From Phellopilus nigrolimitatus (Eukaryota > Basidiomycota > Agaricomycetes > Hymenochaetales > Hymenochaetaceae), in the NCBI GenBank assembly GCA_021029095.1, contig JAJOHG010000225.1:1-42333 (forward strand): a stretch of DNA of 42,333 nt, written 5' to 3'. Made by a program: the position numbers and the translations under genes. Below the pieces are notes generated by a model. The model made no database searches, was not told the DNA's origin, and saw only the letters and a list, made by a program, of their open reading frames with translations. This document shows positions 30,463 through 42,333 of the stretch, one piece after another (within the stretch, counting starts at the first letter, position 1; the number at the start of each line of letters is the position of its first letter).

Positions 30463-32854
30463 GTGCGGAGTGTACAGGCGGCCGCGTGTTGTGTGTCTGA
30501 CGTTTTCGATTATCCGCTTTCTTTTTATCTCTACCATAAAATTGCCGACATGTATGACATGCAACCCATGACACCTATGCACCTACTCGCTTTCCATGTG
30601 CTCTTACCATCCATCTAGGGTTGACACGAAAATACCGGTCTTCGCGGCTTTCAGCCACGTACTATGCGTTGTTTCTTGGCACCAAGTTGAGTGAAAGCCT
30701 TTAAAACCGGGGACCAAAGGCCTTCTATACATGGAGTGCGTTCAGCCAAGCATTTGCCACACTGATGATCCTGACGTCAATCTCGCCCGCACTCGTGTAT
30801 TTTCATCCCTTTCAAACGCGTTTAGAATGTTCAAGTCGGCCATCTTGATGACCCGGGACCTACAAGAGACTACAAACAGCAGTGCCCAAGGCGTCTCGAT
30901 CCTGAATATTGAAGAAAGTCGCATGTTTTACTTGAGAAAGGCGGGCGCTCTTCTTGATTGATAGACTTAAGTACGAGCGCTATTGACAATCAGAAAAACT
31001 CGCGCTCCTGAGTACTGCCTTGGCGACACCAGATCCAATTCCGAACCACAGTTCTGAATTCACCGTGCCGAACTCGGGTTGCCAAACCTCCGCCTCTTAT
31101 TCTGCCTCGCTTAAGGCTTCCTGACTTCGCTCCGGCTCGACCCCACTTTTACGAGCGCTCCGTGCATTGCCCACAGAATTGTCTTGAGTACTGACTTAGC
31201 TCGTCTTCGCCGTCGGCGACGCACTGGTGCGCGGCCCGTTGACCAAAGTCGCACACCTACATTCTCAAACTCGGACTTCCCGGACATGCGTGGCGCGGTC
31301 TGACCTTTTCCGCGGCAGTCTGCGAACACGTTGAAAGCGGAATCACGGTTGATGATGAAAAGGCCGAACTTAAGGCGGCTGAACAACTGGTCAATTTAGC
31401 CGTCGACATGCTGACATCTCGTATAATGTACCGACCCAGGCGCAAATACTGTGTGAAATGACTGAGTCGCAGCGACGCTGGCATGCCTGATCTTAAGGAA
31501 CAAAGTGATCCTTATCTACCCGCGAGTCTCTAGGCAGTTCGGGCAGCTAGAAGCCTTCATTATCGGACCTTAGCATGCGTGCTCTCTCATTTTTGGTATA
31601 CTTGCGACGGGAACGGCGCTTCATCTTACGTCACACCGAGAGGGCTCTTACCAAGATCTGGTCTGTTTGAGCCCCTTTCACGCAATACATAGATGACTGG
31701 AGTCGGGTGAGCATCTTATGTTACCTTTACGTTTCGACAACGGTATCACCTTTATTACTCAGTGCCACTTCACACCAGGGGACCCTGACCACCCTACTAC
31801 TTTGGCATTTGCTAATCTATGTTACCTATGTGCAGAGAGTGCGAGACCTGAGTAAGCGTACGGTTTGCTGGTGAGTAACACGCGTTTGTCGCTGTTCGGC
31901 TTTCGGTCAATCATGTCAATTTCTCAAATAATCACTGAATTCACAAGCTTTTTTTAGCTAGTTATCTACATCACGGCGATATTATGTTTCACTTTCATAT
32001 TGTTGGCTTTTTCGTAGTAGATGAAATGGAAGATCCAGGAGATTTCGTACCATTCGCCCGTGCTGCTTTCTTGTTTCTTGCATGCTCGTACTGTCTTACT
32101 GAGCTGACACCTCGTCCTCTAACAGACCCATCACTCTCGATATTCCTTTATATAGCCCGTACGGTCCGGAGAAATCTGGATCATGGTGTTGCATAATAGT
32201 TCGTATACTCCTCCATGACTAATCACCACGCACTTGTGAGTTGCTAGCGTGAGCGCTTTATGCGCAGAGCTTCAGATACTGAATGGCTGTCTTTGATTGG
32301 GTTCGCTATATCAGATGGTCAAACGTTTTGTACTCTCAGAGCCAGTTGAGTTACCACTTCCTCCCTTATAATGCATTGCGAGGTCCAGAAATTAAAATCA
32401 AATACAGGATTATCTGCCCGGGTTGAAACCGGCTGACAGAAGAAATGCCGCCTATAAACAGATTCCCGCCCACGCCGATCAAAGCCACAGCCTATGCCCT
32501 TATTAGTGTTTTAGGACGCTGACGCTGGTAAGCAAGCCATTACGAGTACCCGGCGCCCCAAGCATTTATGTCCGACTCCGCGAACGCTGATGTGCAATTC
32601 ACCATACTGCGCGCAGCTGCCGAGATTATAAAGATCTGACAAGTCTATGGGTTGAATAGCCGCTTCCGTGTTATCTGCGTTATGGCAACTCGCCTTCGGA
32701 TCCTAGGACCCCTTGATCTGTGATGTTCGTGACACGAGATGTGGCCGTAAATTACAAGATGAAAACTATTTCAAGGTTATATTATGAATTGTGGAGTTGT
32801 CGGCCGCTCGGGAGCGGGCGAGCATGATACAGTGACCCTTGTTTTCTCGAAACA
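30463..32854. other. Long gene-free region
   Basis: 2.4 kb between RPL27 and the P450. Open frames are short (largest 91 codons, 31386-31111 minus) and show no family likeness, splice pattern or repeat. No tRNA B-box (GGTTCGANTCC) was seen. It might contain remains of old mobile elements too decayed to recognise by eye. Confidence 0.4.
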
Positions 32855-32863
32855 TATAAAAGG
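32855..32863 (+). promoter_or_regulatory. TATA box of the P450 gene
   Basis: TATAAAAGG, a good consensus match, 50 bp before the start codon. Confidence 0.6.
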
Positions 32864-32912
32864 CTTTTAACGAACAATCTTTGGGCCCCCTTTATATCGG
32901 CCTCCGCAGAGA

Positions 32913-35099
32913 ATGACCGGGAAAAAAATAACCATGCAAATTCCTGGAGGCTCTCTCGGTATATTCGTGCTCGCTCTTGCGGTTGCTTGTGTTTGCATAT
33001 ACTTCTGGCTGAGGGTTCTGCAGAGGCGGGATCACCCCGGGCCCGTTGGACTGTTACTTACAGGTAATGCGCACCAAATTCCCAAGCAGGAGCCGTGGAG
33101 AACATACGCGCAATGGGGTCGGGAATATGGTTGGTTTTTCCATAATTTTCCGCAATGTCCTCTCGCGCACGTCTGTCCCCTTATTCAAAACATCATTTTA
33201 CGGATACCAGGGAGAAGCTAACCGAACTTTATTCGGATCGCAGGGCCCGTCGTGTTTTTCCGTACTTACCTGAGGCGTTTTGTCGTGCTCAACACCGTCG
33301 AAGCCACGCTTGCACTCCTCGAGAAACGGTCCTCAATCTATTCTGACCGTCCTACGTCATGGATGCTTTTCAAGCTCTGCGGGCGCGAACAAACGGTGTT
33401 CAACATCAATGCAAGCAATCCCAGGCACAAGACGTATCGCCGAATGTTACGTGCTGGTCTAAATGCGAGTGCAACTAGAGGGTATTGGCCACTGATGCAG
33501 AAGGAGACGAAGAGCATGATTGAGGGCTTTTTGGAGGAACCCGCTCTTTATGAAGGGCACACAAGAAAGTTAGTGCTTTTCATATGTCTTCCTTCGTGTC
33601 AACCGATCCAGGTCCTCCAATAACAGGAATGCAGCAGCCGTGATCATGATGGTCGCCTATGGGTATACTGTGACGGCCCTCGACGATGTATTCATTGCGC
33701 ATGCGAAGGAGACGTCGCAAATCACCGGTAGGGCCATGGCTCCAGGCCGCTGGCTCGTCGACAGTTTCCCCCTATGTGCGGTATTTTCTTACTTCGTTCC
33801 TTGATGAAAGAGAACGATACACTAACTAGGTCATATTCCCCAGTACGTTTTGTCCCATCTTGGCTTCCAGGTGCGGGCTTCAAGCGCCAAGCAGCGGAAT
33901 GGCGCGCGCGCTTCGACCACCTCTCAAGTGCTCCACATACGTGGGTGAAGAATCAAATCGTACGTCTACCCTTTTCTCTTTACTCTAGGGATGGTCGCGT
34001 TAGCAGATAAGAAGCTGATATGATCTCGACGCTTTGACGTGCCTCTATCTTTAGGCGGATGGAAGAGCACTGCCTTCATTCACCTCGAAGCTCTTGTGCC
34101 GGGAGGACGGCTCTTATCCCAACGCGGAAGAGGAGAACACCATCCAATGGTGTGCGACCGGATTATATGCGGGCGCTGCTGATACCGTGAGCATGCATAA
34201 TTGCACAATTGATTAACTTGATCTTCGTCCTAATGCATTGCACTTCGCATTCCCATCCCGAACTTAAAACCTAAATTGACTTTAATTTCACATCCTCATT
34301 AATGTTGCTATTCTTTCCCTCGTGTTCTTGTATTCCCCTCGACCGTGATCATGCCTGCGAAACGTATATCTGCAGACGGTATCGGCGCTCCTGTCATTCA
34401 TGCTCCTAATGGCTGTACATCCTGATGTGCAGCGTCGCGCCCAGGCAGAGGTCGATGAGAAAATCGGTCGAGGAAGTTTAGCGGATTTCGGCCAACTGGA
34501 CGATTTGCCCTATCTGACTGCCATTCTGAAAGAGGTGCTCAGGTTCGCTCCGGTCGGGCCGCTAGGTGAGTAGATGATACATTGGATTTAATCACGTTTA
34601 TGCCTGCTTATGGCTTGTCCCATCACTTTAGCACTCCCACACAAAGCAACACAAGACGATGAGTACATGGGCTACCGGATCGCAAAAGACACTACAGTGA
34701 TGGCGAACGTATGGTAAGCTATGTCCTCGGACGGATTTTCTAACAATAGTTGAATCGGACTATTCTCCGCGAAGGGCTATCATGCACGACGCCCGCGATT
34801 ACCCCAATCCTTTCAGATTCGACCCTGATCGGTTCACTTCTCACGCGAGCGAGCGACTCTCCGGAAAGCACCGCGTCTCTCAGCCTGACCCGCGTAATTT
34901 TGCTTTTGGCTTTGGCGCGCGCGCATGTCCAGGGATACAGTTCGCAGAGAGATGGCTCCTTCTGAGTATGAGTGGCGTGCTTGCGAGCTGTACCATAAAG
35001 ACAGCAGACAACACTTCTATTACACCACAGAATCTCGAATTCACTACGGGGCATACAAGGCGAGTTTTTCATTTCGGAAAAGTGGACGACTTTGACTGA
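32913..35099 (+). CDS. Cytochrome P450 monooxygenase (E-class, fungal)
   Basis: Membrane-anchored haem-thiolate monooxygenase of the endoplasmic reticulum. Eight exons: 32913-33129, 33244-33568, 33627-33775, 33844-33959, 34055-34186, 34376-34565, 34632-34713 and 34775-35099, giving 511 aa. An N-terminal anchor (about 12-33, IFVLALAVACVCIYFWL) is followed by a Pro-rich hinge (DHPGPVG) and GNAHQIPKQEPWRTYAQWG. The I-helix has AGAADTT (oxygen-binding region, split by an intron), the K-helix EVLR (Glu366, Arg369), then FDPDRF and the haem loop FGFGARACPG with Cys455. FPLLRFVPSWLPGAGFKRQA is typical of the large agaricomycete P450 clan that is often annotated as O-methylsterigmatocystin oxidoreductase-like; that name does not prove the substrate. 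No other biosynthetic gene is next to it. The first intron (114 nt) is longer than the others but contains no clear exon. Confidence 0.93.
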
Positions 35100-35719
35100 T
35101 GGAAAACTTGATAGTCACATCAAGTCATTTGAACTTACTATCACGTCTCGCTGAGCCTGAACAATACTTTGACAATCTAGCAAAGCCGCTTTTTACGCTA
35201 ACACACACTTGTATACTCCCACCGTTTATTTGTTTATTATGCCGAACAATTAATTCATACTATTGTAAATAATCGTGATTCGATTACAATTCCGTATTTT
35301 AGATTGGAGTCAAATGTTCCGAATGGCTCGTCCTGGAGTTAACTTTGAGTACAACTCGATGTCCATCGATGGCTTGACTAGTATTATATATGGGATTTGC
35401 GTCCAACTCTTAAGTCAAGTTACTAGCACCCTTTACATACAAGATGACATGATGACATCTGCCCGAGGTAATATTAATTCTGGGCTTAACTTCACATTTA
35501 AGCAAGGTCTTCTACTCCTAATCTTCTCTGTAAGGAGTGTATCCCTATAGACTAACTCTATACGCTTGAAAAGTCAGCCTGAGTTTCGCGGCAAAAATTA
35601 ACTGTGGGTGGTTGTGGATCGTTTCAGTGATCGACACGCATCCGCAAATGGAAGTTATCAGTCACGTGTTGAACGCGCTTGTCACGGGACGCGTCCGACA
35701 CCTCTTCACCGTAACGCTC
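35100..35719. other. Spacer between P450 and MIS12
   Basis: 620 bp, AT-rich until about 35600, then GC-rich. It should hold the P450 3' UTR and the MIS12 promoter. A 91-codon frame at 35275-35550 is not supported. Confidence 0.4.
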
Positions 35720-36752
35720 ATGGCGAACCAACAGCAGCAGCAGCAAACAAAGCCGGGCGCGCAAGCCATCATACACCCGACGCTCGTACCGGAGCTGCTC
35801 GGCTTCTCGCCGCAAATGCTGCTTGACGACATCATCAGCGCTGCCGCGGACGCGATCCTGCAGTGCTTGCAGGCGATGGAGCCGTTCATGCAGCGCTGGG
35901 CCGACTCGCGCGTGCAGAAGGGAGACGGACTAGGGAAAGACGCGGAAAGAAATGCGGAGTGGGATGGTCTCGAAGCCGTCGAGCAGGGCCTCGTCGCCTT
36001 TTCCACCCTCCTCGAATCTCACACCGATATTGCGTTCGACTTCTTCGAGGCGTGGAGCCTCCGCAACATCTTCGCACTCCCACCTGACGTTTCTGTTGTC
36101 GCGCCGCACCAGAAGAATCTAGACTTGAACACGCGCCCAGAGGAGGAGACAGATCTCATGACGGAGATCGAGGAGCTTCGGCGGAAACTCGAGAACGTAA
36201 GTCCTAGTTCAACCTTCATCTCGCAGGATTTGTTTTGCGATGCGTTTTAATGTGCCTTTTTTAATTTTAATCTAGCAACGCCGCCTGAAACGTATGTACC
36301 AGAAGGCGCTCCGCATCTCGCGTCTCGGACGCGCACGCTCCGAGCGGCGCCTCGAGCGGCTCTCATACCTCTCTGCTCCCGCTACTTCTTCCGACTCGGC
36401 CTCCGCGCTTGCCGCGCTCGCCTCCCTTCCACCTTCAGTGCTCGAGCTTTTCGAGGGTGCTGCGGCGCTGCCACACCTAGATGGGGCGGTTGCAGGCACT
36501 CTGCCGCTCGCAGATCCGAGCAAACGCCTGTGGGAGACGGGCCGTACAGGCTATATTAACTGGGCAGTAGGCCAGCTCATCGCAAAGTCCAAGCAGAGTG
36601 CGCCCGTCGGTGGCGGTAGCACAGCGGTGGGAAATGCAGTCGAACAGGCGGCGCGTGTTGCCGAGACGCGCGACGTGAAGAACCTAGCACAGATAGTCTT
36701 GGCTGAGGAGGAACAGGAGCGTGCAGACGAGGACAGCATGGAGATTTCATGA
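35720..36752 (+). CDS. MIS12: MIS12/MTW1 kinetochore protein
   Basis: Subunit of the MIND/Mis12 complex that links centromeric chromatin to the Ndc80 complex at the outer kinetochore. Two exons in phase 0, 35720-36196 and 36276-36752, encode 317 aa. After a Gln tract (about 4-9) the Mis12 domain begins: VPELLGFSPQMLLDDIISAA, then VEQGLVAFSTLLESHTDIAF, FEAWSLRNIFALPPDV and a coiled coil MTEIEELRRKLE. The second half is helical and ends EEEQERADEDSMEIS. The frame is open for 36 further codons upstream, but this ATG gives the usual short N terminus and follows the GC shift. The tail after about 190 is less conserved in the family and is recognised only as helical. Confidence 0.87.
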
Positions 36753-37304
36753 TCTACGCGCAGCTTCATTTGTACTTTTTCTCCTAATCATTGTCTTTGA
36801 TACCTTAATCTGTACGTTTTACCATGTAACATTGAATAGTCCTCAGGTGTGGTGTACAAAAAGCATCACTGTACAATCGCCTCGACGAGATTCTAGATAG
36901 ATCGTAAAAGTCCAAAGAAGTCATCATCAAGAAGCACCTAGTCGTAAACCATCCAACCAATGCAAACATTTCATCATAATATTACATTACATTGCTTGCT
37001 CTGAATGTCCCAGGGGCGGCTCGCGCAGCAACAGAGAACTGGAGGCAAAAGGGTGATTGGTCAAAGGAATAGGGAAGGGAGAGGAAGCGTTCAAGCTGTG
37101 GCGCGAAGAGACAGTCAATGAGAAGGCATCCGACAAACGAGAGCCGAGAAATTGAAGCGAGATATAAATGTCCGTTCATTAATTTTGAGGGATGGGTATA
37201 TTAAATAGCGGCAGCAGGCAGCGAGTAATAGCAGTACTGGGGATGAAGTGTCCGTGCCAAGAGTCCATCTTGTGCATATGCAGGCAGGGGTGCGTGATGC
37301 GTGA
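36753..37304. other. Convergent 3' spacer
   Basis: 552 bp between the convergent MIS12 and FKS genes, without a gene. AT-rich 36760-36990 fits 3' UTR and terminator sequence for both. Confidence 0.4.
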
Positions 37305-40300
37305 TTATATTGTTTGACATATCGAACAGTTCTCGTTGATGACATGGCTGAAGATCGCAGCTTCAGGAGAGAAGATCGAATTAGTGAGATATATGCGATC
37401 AGATCATAGTAATACTCACGCAGTGCGATCAGTGCAACAAAGATAGCGAGCACGAGGACGAACACGATCCCGTATTTGAATACGATCTGTCGCCGTTGCC
37501 GTTTCTGCTTGAGCGAATACAGCGGCGCGCGGATTTGGCGCGAGGGCCGCAACCAGACTGAATCATCGAGATCAGTATAGTACAGAAAGACTCGCGAATA
37601 AAAATACGTACAAAGTATGGTCGCGTGCAAGCGGTCGATGTACGGGACCAGCAATGGGGGTGTGAGCAGGAAAAGGATGAAATGGCCAAGCAGAATGTCG
37701 GAGCTCCAGAGAGAAAGCTCAATGACCTTGACGACAAATTCACGCGCGGGCTGGCTCATGGCGTGCGTGCCAAGACCGCGGCCGTACCACTTGCCCGTCC
37801 ACCAAGCACGATTTGTCTCGTCATGCTTGAACTCGCGCGAGAGGAACACCGAGATGAGGATTTTGTGGATTGCGCGCTCAATGAAGATGACGGCAATCAT
37901 GCCGATGACAGCGTGCGACGCGTCCCACAGCTCTAAGAACCACTGCAATATCAACGTTAGTCTAATTCAAAAAGAAGATCGAGAATAAGAGATCGGCGGT
38001 GGACTTACGAGGAACTCGAAGAATCCGACCATGCCGATGAGCGCGAAAACATGCGCAATGAATGCAATGACCGATCCAAACTTCGGAACAACTGTATCTA
38101 ACATCGGGCCTAAGAACAACGAAATCAAGAAGAGCACCAATAGAACCGCGGCGTTCCAGACGATCGGACCCAATGAGACGACAGCGATACGAACGAGGGG
38201 GCTCGCGTTCGTCTTGCCGGTGACTTGTGGGAAAGACTTCACAAACAAATACGCGACAACGAACAGAATTGCCATGCAGGTCGGTAATACGATCTCAGAG
38301 AGGAGGATCGCGCGCCAAGGCGCACGCGGCGAGTCTCCACCCGAAGACTTGTCAGTAGGCTGACCCAATTTCTTCCGTTTGTAGCCCGTGATCATCGTAC
38401 GTGACAGTCTGCAGTAGCCAATCCATGCATTCTTGTGCGCGCGCGCATTGCCACGCGACATCCAGCGCAGGTATTCCCTATAGTCGATGATAAAGTCCGC
38501 GAACGAGAACTGGTGCGGGTTGAAGATGAACGGTGACAAACAGAGCGCGAGGGTCGTAATCCAGAAGTAGATAAGGTGCGGAATCCACAGCGTCATCGTG
38601 ACATACAGCAGCATGATCAGCGTGCGCATACCAAGGTAGATACTTGGCCCAGCGAAGCGCGAGTAGAGCGTACTGAAGTTGGCTCGCGATGTCGCAAATC
38701 CACGACCTGTCGCAATGTACCGAGCGCCACCATAATTGAGATTACTCAGAATCGAGTGACAATAGATTTGCGTTGAGAAGATTTCGAAGATCGGCGACAG
38801 CGAGCAGAAGTGTTTCGTCAGACGGATGATCGCACGAGCGGTACCGCGCTCGACGAGTTCTAGGAAAGTATGACTATCAGCTTTGCAATCTTTTTAAAAC
38901 CATCAAAGAATCTCCAAACGTACCCTGCAAGAAGAGAGGCATGAAGGCGATCATGAACACTAAGAATATACTATAGATGCAACGCTTGATCCAATCGAAA
39001 ATCGGGGACAGATTGTAGCAACCCGATTGGTTGGCAATAAACTGGCCGGCCTTGTTGTACTTGCAAATCGTCAATTGGCTGTTCAGCGTCCCAAGGAACA
39101 CCACTGCGCACCACACTCAGTAAACTTGAGTAATTAGGTTTGACATAAAAATATAACTTACTGGTCACGATGAATACTTGCACCGACAAGATAACGAGGA
39201 TGTTGTTGATGTGGAATCCAGGGTGGCCATAGTAAAACGTCATGAAGCGGTCGATGGGGAGCTGCGTGCCGAGGTAGTAGTATTCGCGACTGAGCATCTG
39301 CTCGCCCATACCGTTGCCGAGCTTAGTCTGGAAGTTCAGGATAGTACCGAATCCGAGATCTCTGCCCTTCCCGCACTGGTAATACTCCGTGTGCTTGATC
39401 TTCCCACCGCGCCCAAACGCAGTCATACCGGCGAAGATGTCCTCGTTCAGGTGAAGACCCTTCTGCGCTTTAGAAACACCGCCGCGCGTGTTCATGAATA
39501 TGCCGTTGAGGAAATCTGGGTGGCCGTAGTGCAGCTTTCCGCCGATCCATGAGAGCGCGCGGGCGGCGAGCGTGCCGAACGTCTGCTCCTTGCCTGCGGC
39601 GATGTCGCCGAGCACACCAATGTTCTCTGAGAAAATGTACTCGCGCGCACCGACGATCGCAACGGGGGCTTTCTTGAATTCCTGGTGGCCCCACTGAGCA
39701 TACGGGCTCTGGTTCGACACCGCGTACTCCTCGAACTCCGAGAGGACGTTCCGGATCTTCAGGCACTCCTCGAGGTAGTTGTCCTGGTTCGCATCGATGA
39801 GCTGCAGGTACTCCCCGCGGTAGAAGATAATTGCATGGTTCTGATTGTCCGATTTGCCGTCGCCGAGAATGGGGTTGCCCGGAAGCTCGATGCGGAATTT
39901 CGGTCGACGCCGCCCTGTCTCGGGGATGAACTCGGAGTGTCCGTCAATAAGCGCAGAGAATAGACGCGGCTCGCCGCCCTCGCGCTTCGACGGTTCATCG
40001 TCGAGGTACGCAATGTTCAGGTCAGGATATGCCCGTAGCAGAAACTCCGCGTTCTCGCGTTCGACAGGGTTGAACTTCGAGTAGCGCTGCATTGAGACGA
40101 CGAACTTGAACTTACGTCGCGCCATGCGCTCGAGCTCACGTTCGAGCCGGTCCGTATTCCCACCGAACAGCTGCACGACCTCCGGGTTCTCGACACGGTA
40201 CAGCAGCTTAATCGCCTTCGCGTAGTTCATCATGCCTGACACCGTGCGGTAGAGTGTCTGTGCGCGGAGTGACGCCCATATGCGCGTGCGCAAAGTGAAC

Positions 40301-42333
40301 TCGGGTGCGGAACTCTTAAAGCCGATGCAGTAGAACGGAAGGTCATCCACCGTCTTTGCGCTGCCGCCCTTTTCGTCCGACCCACCGAATGGGTTCTGCC
40401 CGTTGAACATGTTCGACTCCTCCGCGAGAATCTTGGTGTCCTTGACGAAATTGTCCCACTCGATCGGGTGTAGCTGCTTAAGGTACTCGAGTAGCGTGAC
40501 GCGCGTGTGCTGGTCCTCCTCCTTAATAATCTCACGCAGCGACAAGAGAATCTTCTCCGAGTAATGCGGGGTCAAGACTGTGAACGTCGGCATGGCGTCC
40601 ACAGGGAGCGCCTCGGGAATCGTCGTCGTCAGTGACTGCGCGAAGAACGAGATGCGGCGCTCAGCCTCGCTGCCGTGGGGGAAGAACTCGCCCTTGAAGC
40701 CGCGATCACCCTGCGACATGAAGAACGCCGGGGCGCGAAGAGCACGCCTACCGGCGTCGCCGTCCGTTGCTACTTGATGATACAGCAGGTTCTGGACATG
40801 GTCAATTGAGAGAAGGTGCTCGCGATACATCGAAATGATAATTGCGTTCCAGATCTGGGAAACGAGCACCTTCGGCTTGTACTTGACCTCCATATCTGCC
40901 GTCGCAAGAAGCTTCGCATAGATGCGCTTTGGAAGGCGCGTGAAGATCTCGCGCCACGGTGTCCAAATCGAAAGTCCAAGCACAAACGACCGCGCAATAC
41001 TAATGACTGTGCTCCAGATGACATACCACAAGAAAGTGTCGAGGAAGAACAGAACGAGGTCCATGATGAACATTATCGTAAGAGTAAATGCCGCCTGGTT
41101 CCTGCAAAGCCCATTACCAAAGAACCTGTCGTTGCACCCTTGTATCTTCATGCCTACCATCACGCGGATTGGGTCGCGGAATGATTGCGTCAGGAAAAAG
41201 TACGACTCCGTAAACTTGCAACCGAAGACTAAGACCCATAGCATAACCGAGCCGAACCGGGAGCTGCGCGCGAGCGCAGGGTAGCTCGCGGTAAACGTCT
41301 GGCTAGCGAGGTATTTGCGCGCCTTGCCCGCAACGCGGTCCCCGAACATGCGCCCGGAGGGCATGATACCGAAGAGCAGCGTCGCAACGACCGAGATGAA
41401 GAACTGAACGATGCCGATGATGAGCGGAACATTGCTTGACGAGTTCGGATTGTCGAAGAATGCGACGTAAAATGTCGGACCGGCTGTGAGCGCCAAGGTG
41501 ATGCTAAGGAAGAGCAGACGCCTAGTCAGATGCGAAGTGTTGTTCCATGTCGTCGGAATATACGAGAACTCCGCCAGTGTAGCGGCAATCATGATGACTG
41601 TAGATACTGCACCACCGAGCGCTGTTGCTGACCATGCCATAGCTGGCGTCGGATTAGGTTGGCCGGGAAACGTATATATTGTCGGGGCGTTGAAAGCCGT
41701 GTAGTACCAATAGAACGAGATGTGAATAACCCATATACGATTGAAGTTCACCAGAAGATGGAAGAATGAACGTTTCTCGGAGTAGGTCTTAAAGAACGCG
41801 CGATTCCAGTCTATCCTATCGAACTTCATGAAACGCTGAGCGGGGGCTAGGTCCACGAGCCGGGTCTGAAAGTACGTTAGAACCTTGGATCTCTTTAACA
41901 AGAAGCCAAACATGGACGCCTACCTTGTCAGTCAGACGATGCGCGCAATTCCTTCCGGATACCAAAAAAGTTGATTAATGTCGTCATACCCGATAATTTG
42001 GTCGTGGTCCTTTTCGCGCCTAATGAAGCGACCGTCGACGAGCTCATAACCCTGGTCACGAATGAAGCGATACAACGGCTTGATGACTGCCCGCAGGTAA
42101 AGACCCTCAGGAACAGGCTGCTCGCGATTTTGACACTCGGGCGAACGATAGTAGTCGTCTGCGCACTTGAATATAAGCAAAGGCATTCCGGGCAAAAGCG
42201 TACTTGGGCTGCCTCGCCCCAGCAGAGAAGGTACAACGCGACTTGACGCAGACGGTCGTACTGAGTCATGTTGTGCATAGCCTGGCGCCAACGATCGAGC
42301 GCTGCATTGAGGCTTTTTTCCGCGCCCGCATGC
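37305..42333 (-). CDS. FKS1: 1,3-beta-D-glucan synthase catalytic subunit, FKS type (partial, two frameshifts)
   Basis: Plasma-membrane glycosyltransferase (GT48) that makes cell-wall beta-1,3-glucan from UDP-glucose. The gene runs off the window, so about the first tenth is missing. Exons: 42333-41924 (partial), 41865-39162, 39103-38924, 38859-38009, 37942-37612, 37557-37420 and 37360-37305, about 1,555 visible residues. Landmarks: [146 protein letters not shown] and a cluster of C-terminal membrane spans. The reading frame breaks twice by one missing base in the first visible exon, near 42171-42177 (inside the conserved [13 protein letters not shown] region) and near 41934-41936 (between ARIV and TDK). 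The rest is intact and strongly conserved, so a sequence error is as likely as a real mutation. Confidence 0.95.

Noticed and set aside
30757..30780. TGATGAT and CTGA words after RPL27, resembling snoRNA C and D boxes
   Set aside because: Spacing is far too close for a box C/D snoRNA, and no flanking stem was seen.
26383..35099. FAD oxidase plus P450 as a secondary-metabolite cluster
   Set aside because: They are 4.5 kb apart with RPL27 and gene-free DNA between, and no backbone synthase is in the window.
42171..42208. A 38-nt intron in FKS that would repair the frame
   Set aside because: It would be shorter than all other introns here and would delete residues conserved across FKS proteins; a missing base explains the data better.
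1..42333. CRISPR arrays, riboswitches, prokaryotic operons, tRNA or rRNA genes, viral genes
   Set aside because: None seen; the window is ordinary fungal nuclear DNA, and no tRNA B-box or cloverleaf could be recognised by eye.

Overview
The window is nuclear DNA of a filamentous basidiomycete, most likely an agaricomycete. Genes are dense, on both strands, and broken by many short GT-AG introns of about 50-70 nt. Codon use is mostly GC-rich, and the gene set (RTF1, RPB9, cyclophilin-40, RPL27, MIS12, FKS-type glucan synthase, P450, an FAD oxidase of the berberine-bridge type, a kinase with an HGD catalytic loop) is typical of that group. There is no prokaryotic operon, CRISPR array or virus. 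Exon models were built by hand from splice signals and reading-frame phase; total coding length divides by three in every complete model.

Layout. 1-1119: the 3' end of an unknown gene (+) and a small four-helix membrane protein (-). 1785-3886: RTF1 (+), a Paf1-complex subunit. 4120-5362 and 10556-12950: two arms of an inverted segmental duplication. The right arm carries an intact gene (598 aa, F-box-like); the left arm carries its decayed pseudogene. The arms bracket RPB9 (+, RNA polymerase II) and an atypical G-protein alpha subunit (+), followed by a 1.5 kb interval full of microsatellites. 13863-18945: cyclophilin-40 and a serine/threonine kinase, both (-). 19037-19437: a MITE with 54-bp perfect terminal inverted repeats; a divergent second copy lies at 29417-29663. 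20206-21327: an intronless, AT-richer leucine-rich-repeat-like gene (-). 22247-25975: two unknown basidiomycete proteins (+). 26383-28422: a secreted FAD-linked oxidase with ten exons (-). 29796-30462: RPL27 (+). 30463-32854: gene-free. 32913-35099: a cytochrome P450 (+). 35720-36752: MIS12/MTW1 kinetochore protein (+). 37305-42333: the C-terminal nine tenths of 1,3-beta-glucan synthase FKS (-), running off the window and carrying two apparent single-base deletions.

The genes are mostly independent housekeeping functions: transcription elongation (RTF1, RPB9), translation (RPL27), protein folding with Hsp90 (CYP40), signalling (G-alpha, kinase), chromosome segregation (MIS12) and cell-wall synthesis (FKS). 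I see no biosynthetic cluster: the P450 and the FAD oxidase are separated by RPL27 and long spacers. I did not find a convincing undescribed system. The items most worth a second look are the inverted duplication with its broken copy, the G-alpha whose catalytic Gln is replaced by Ser, the frameshifts in FKS, and the two-copy MITE family.
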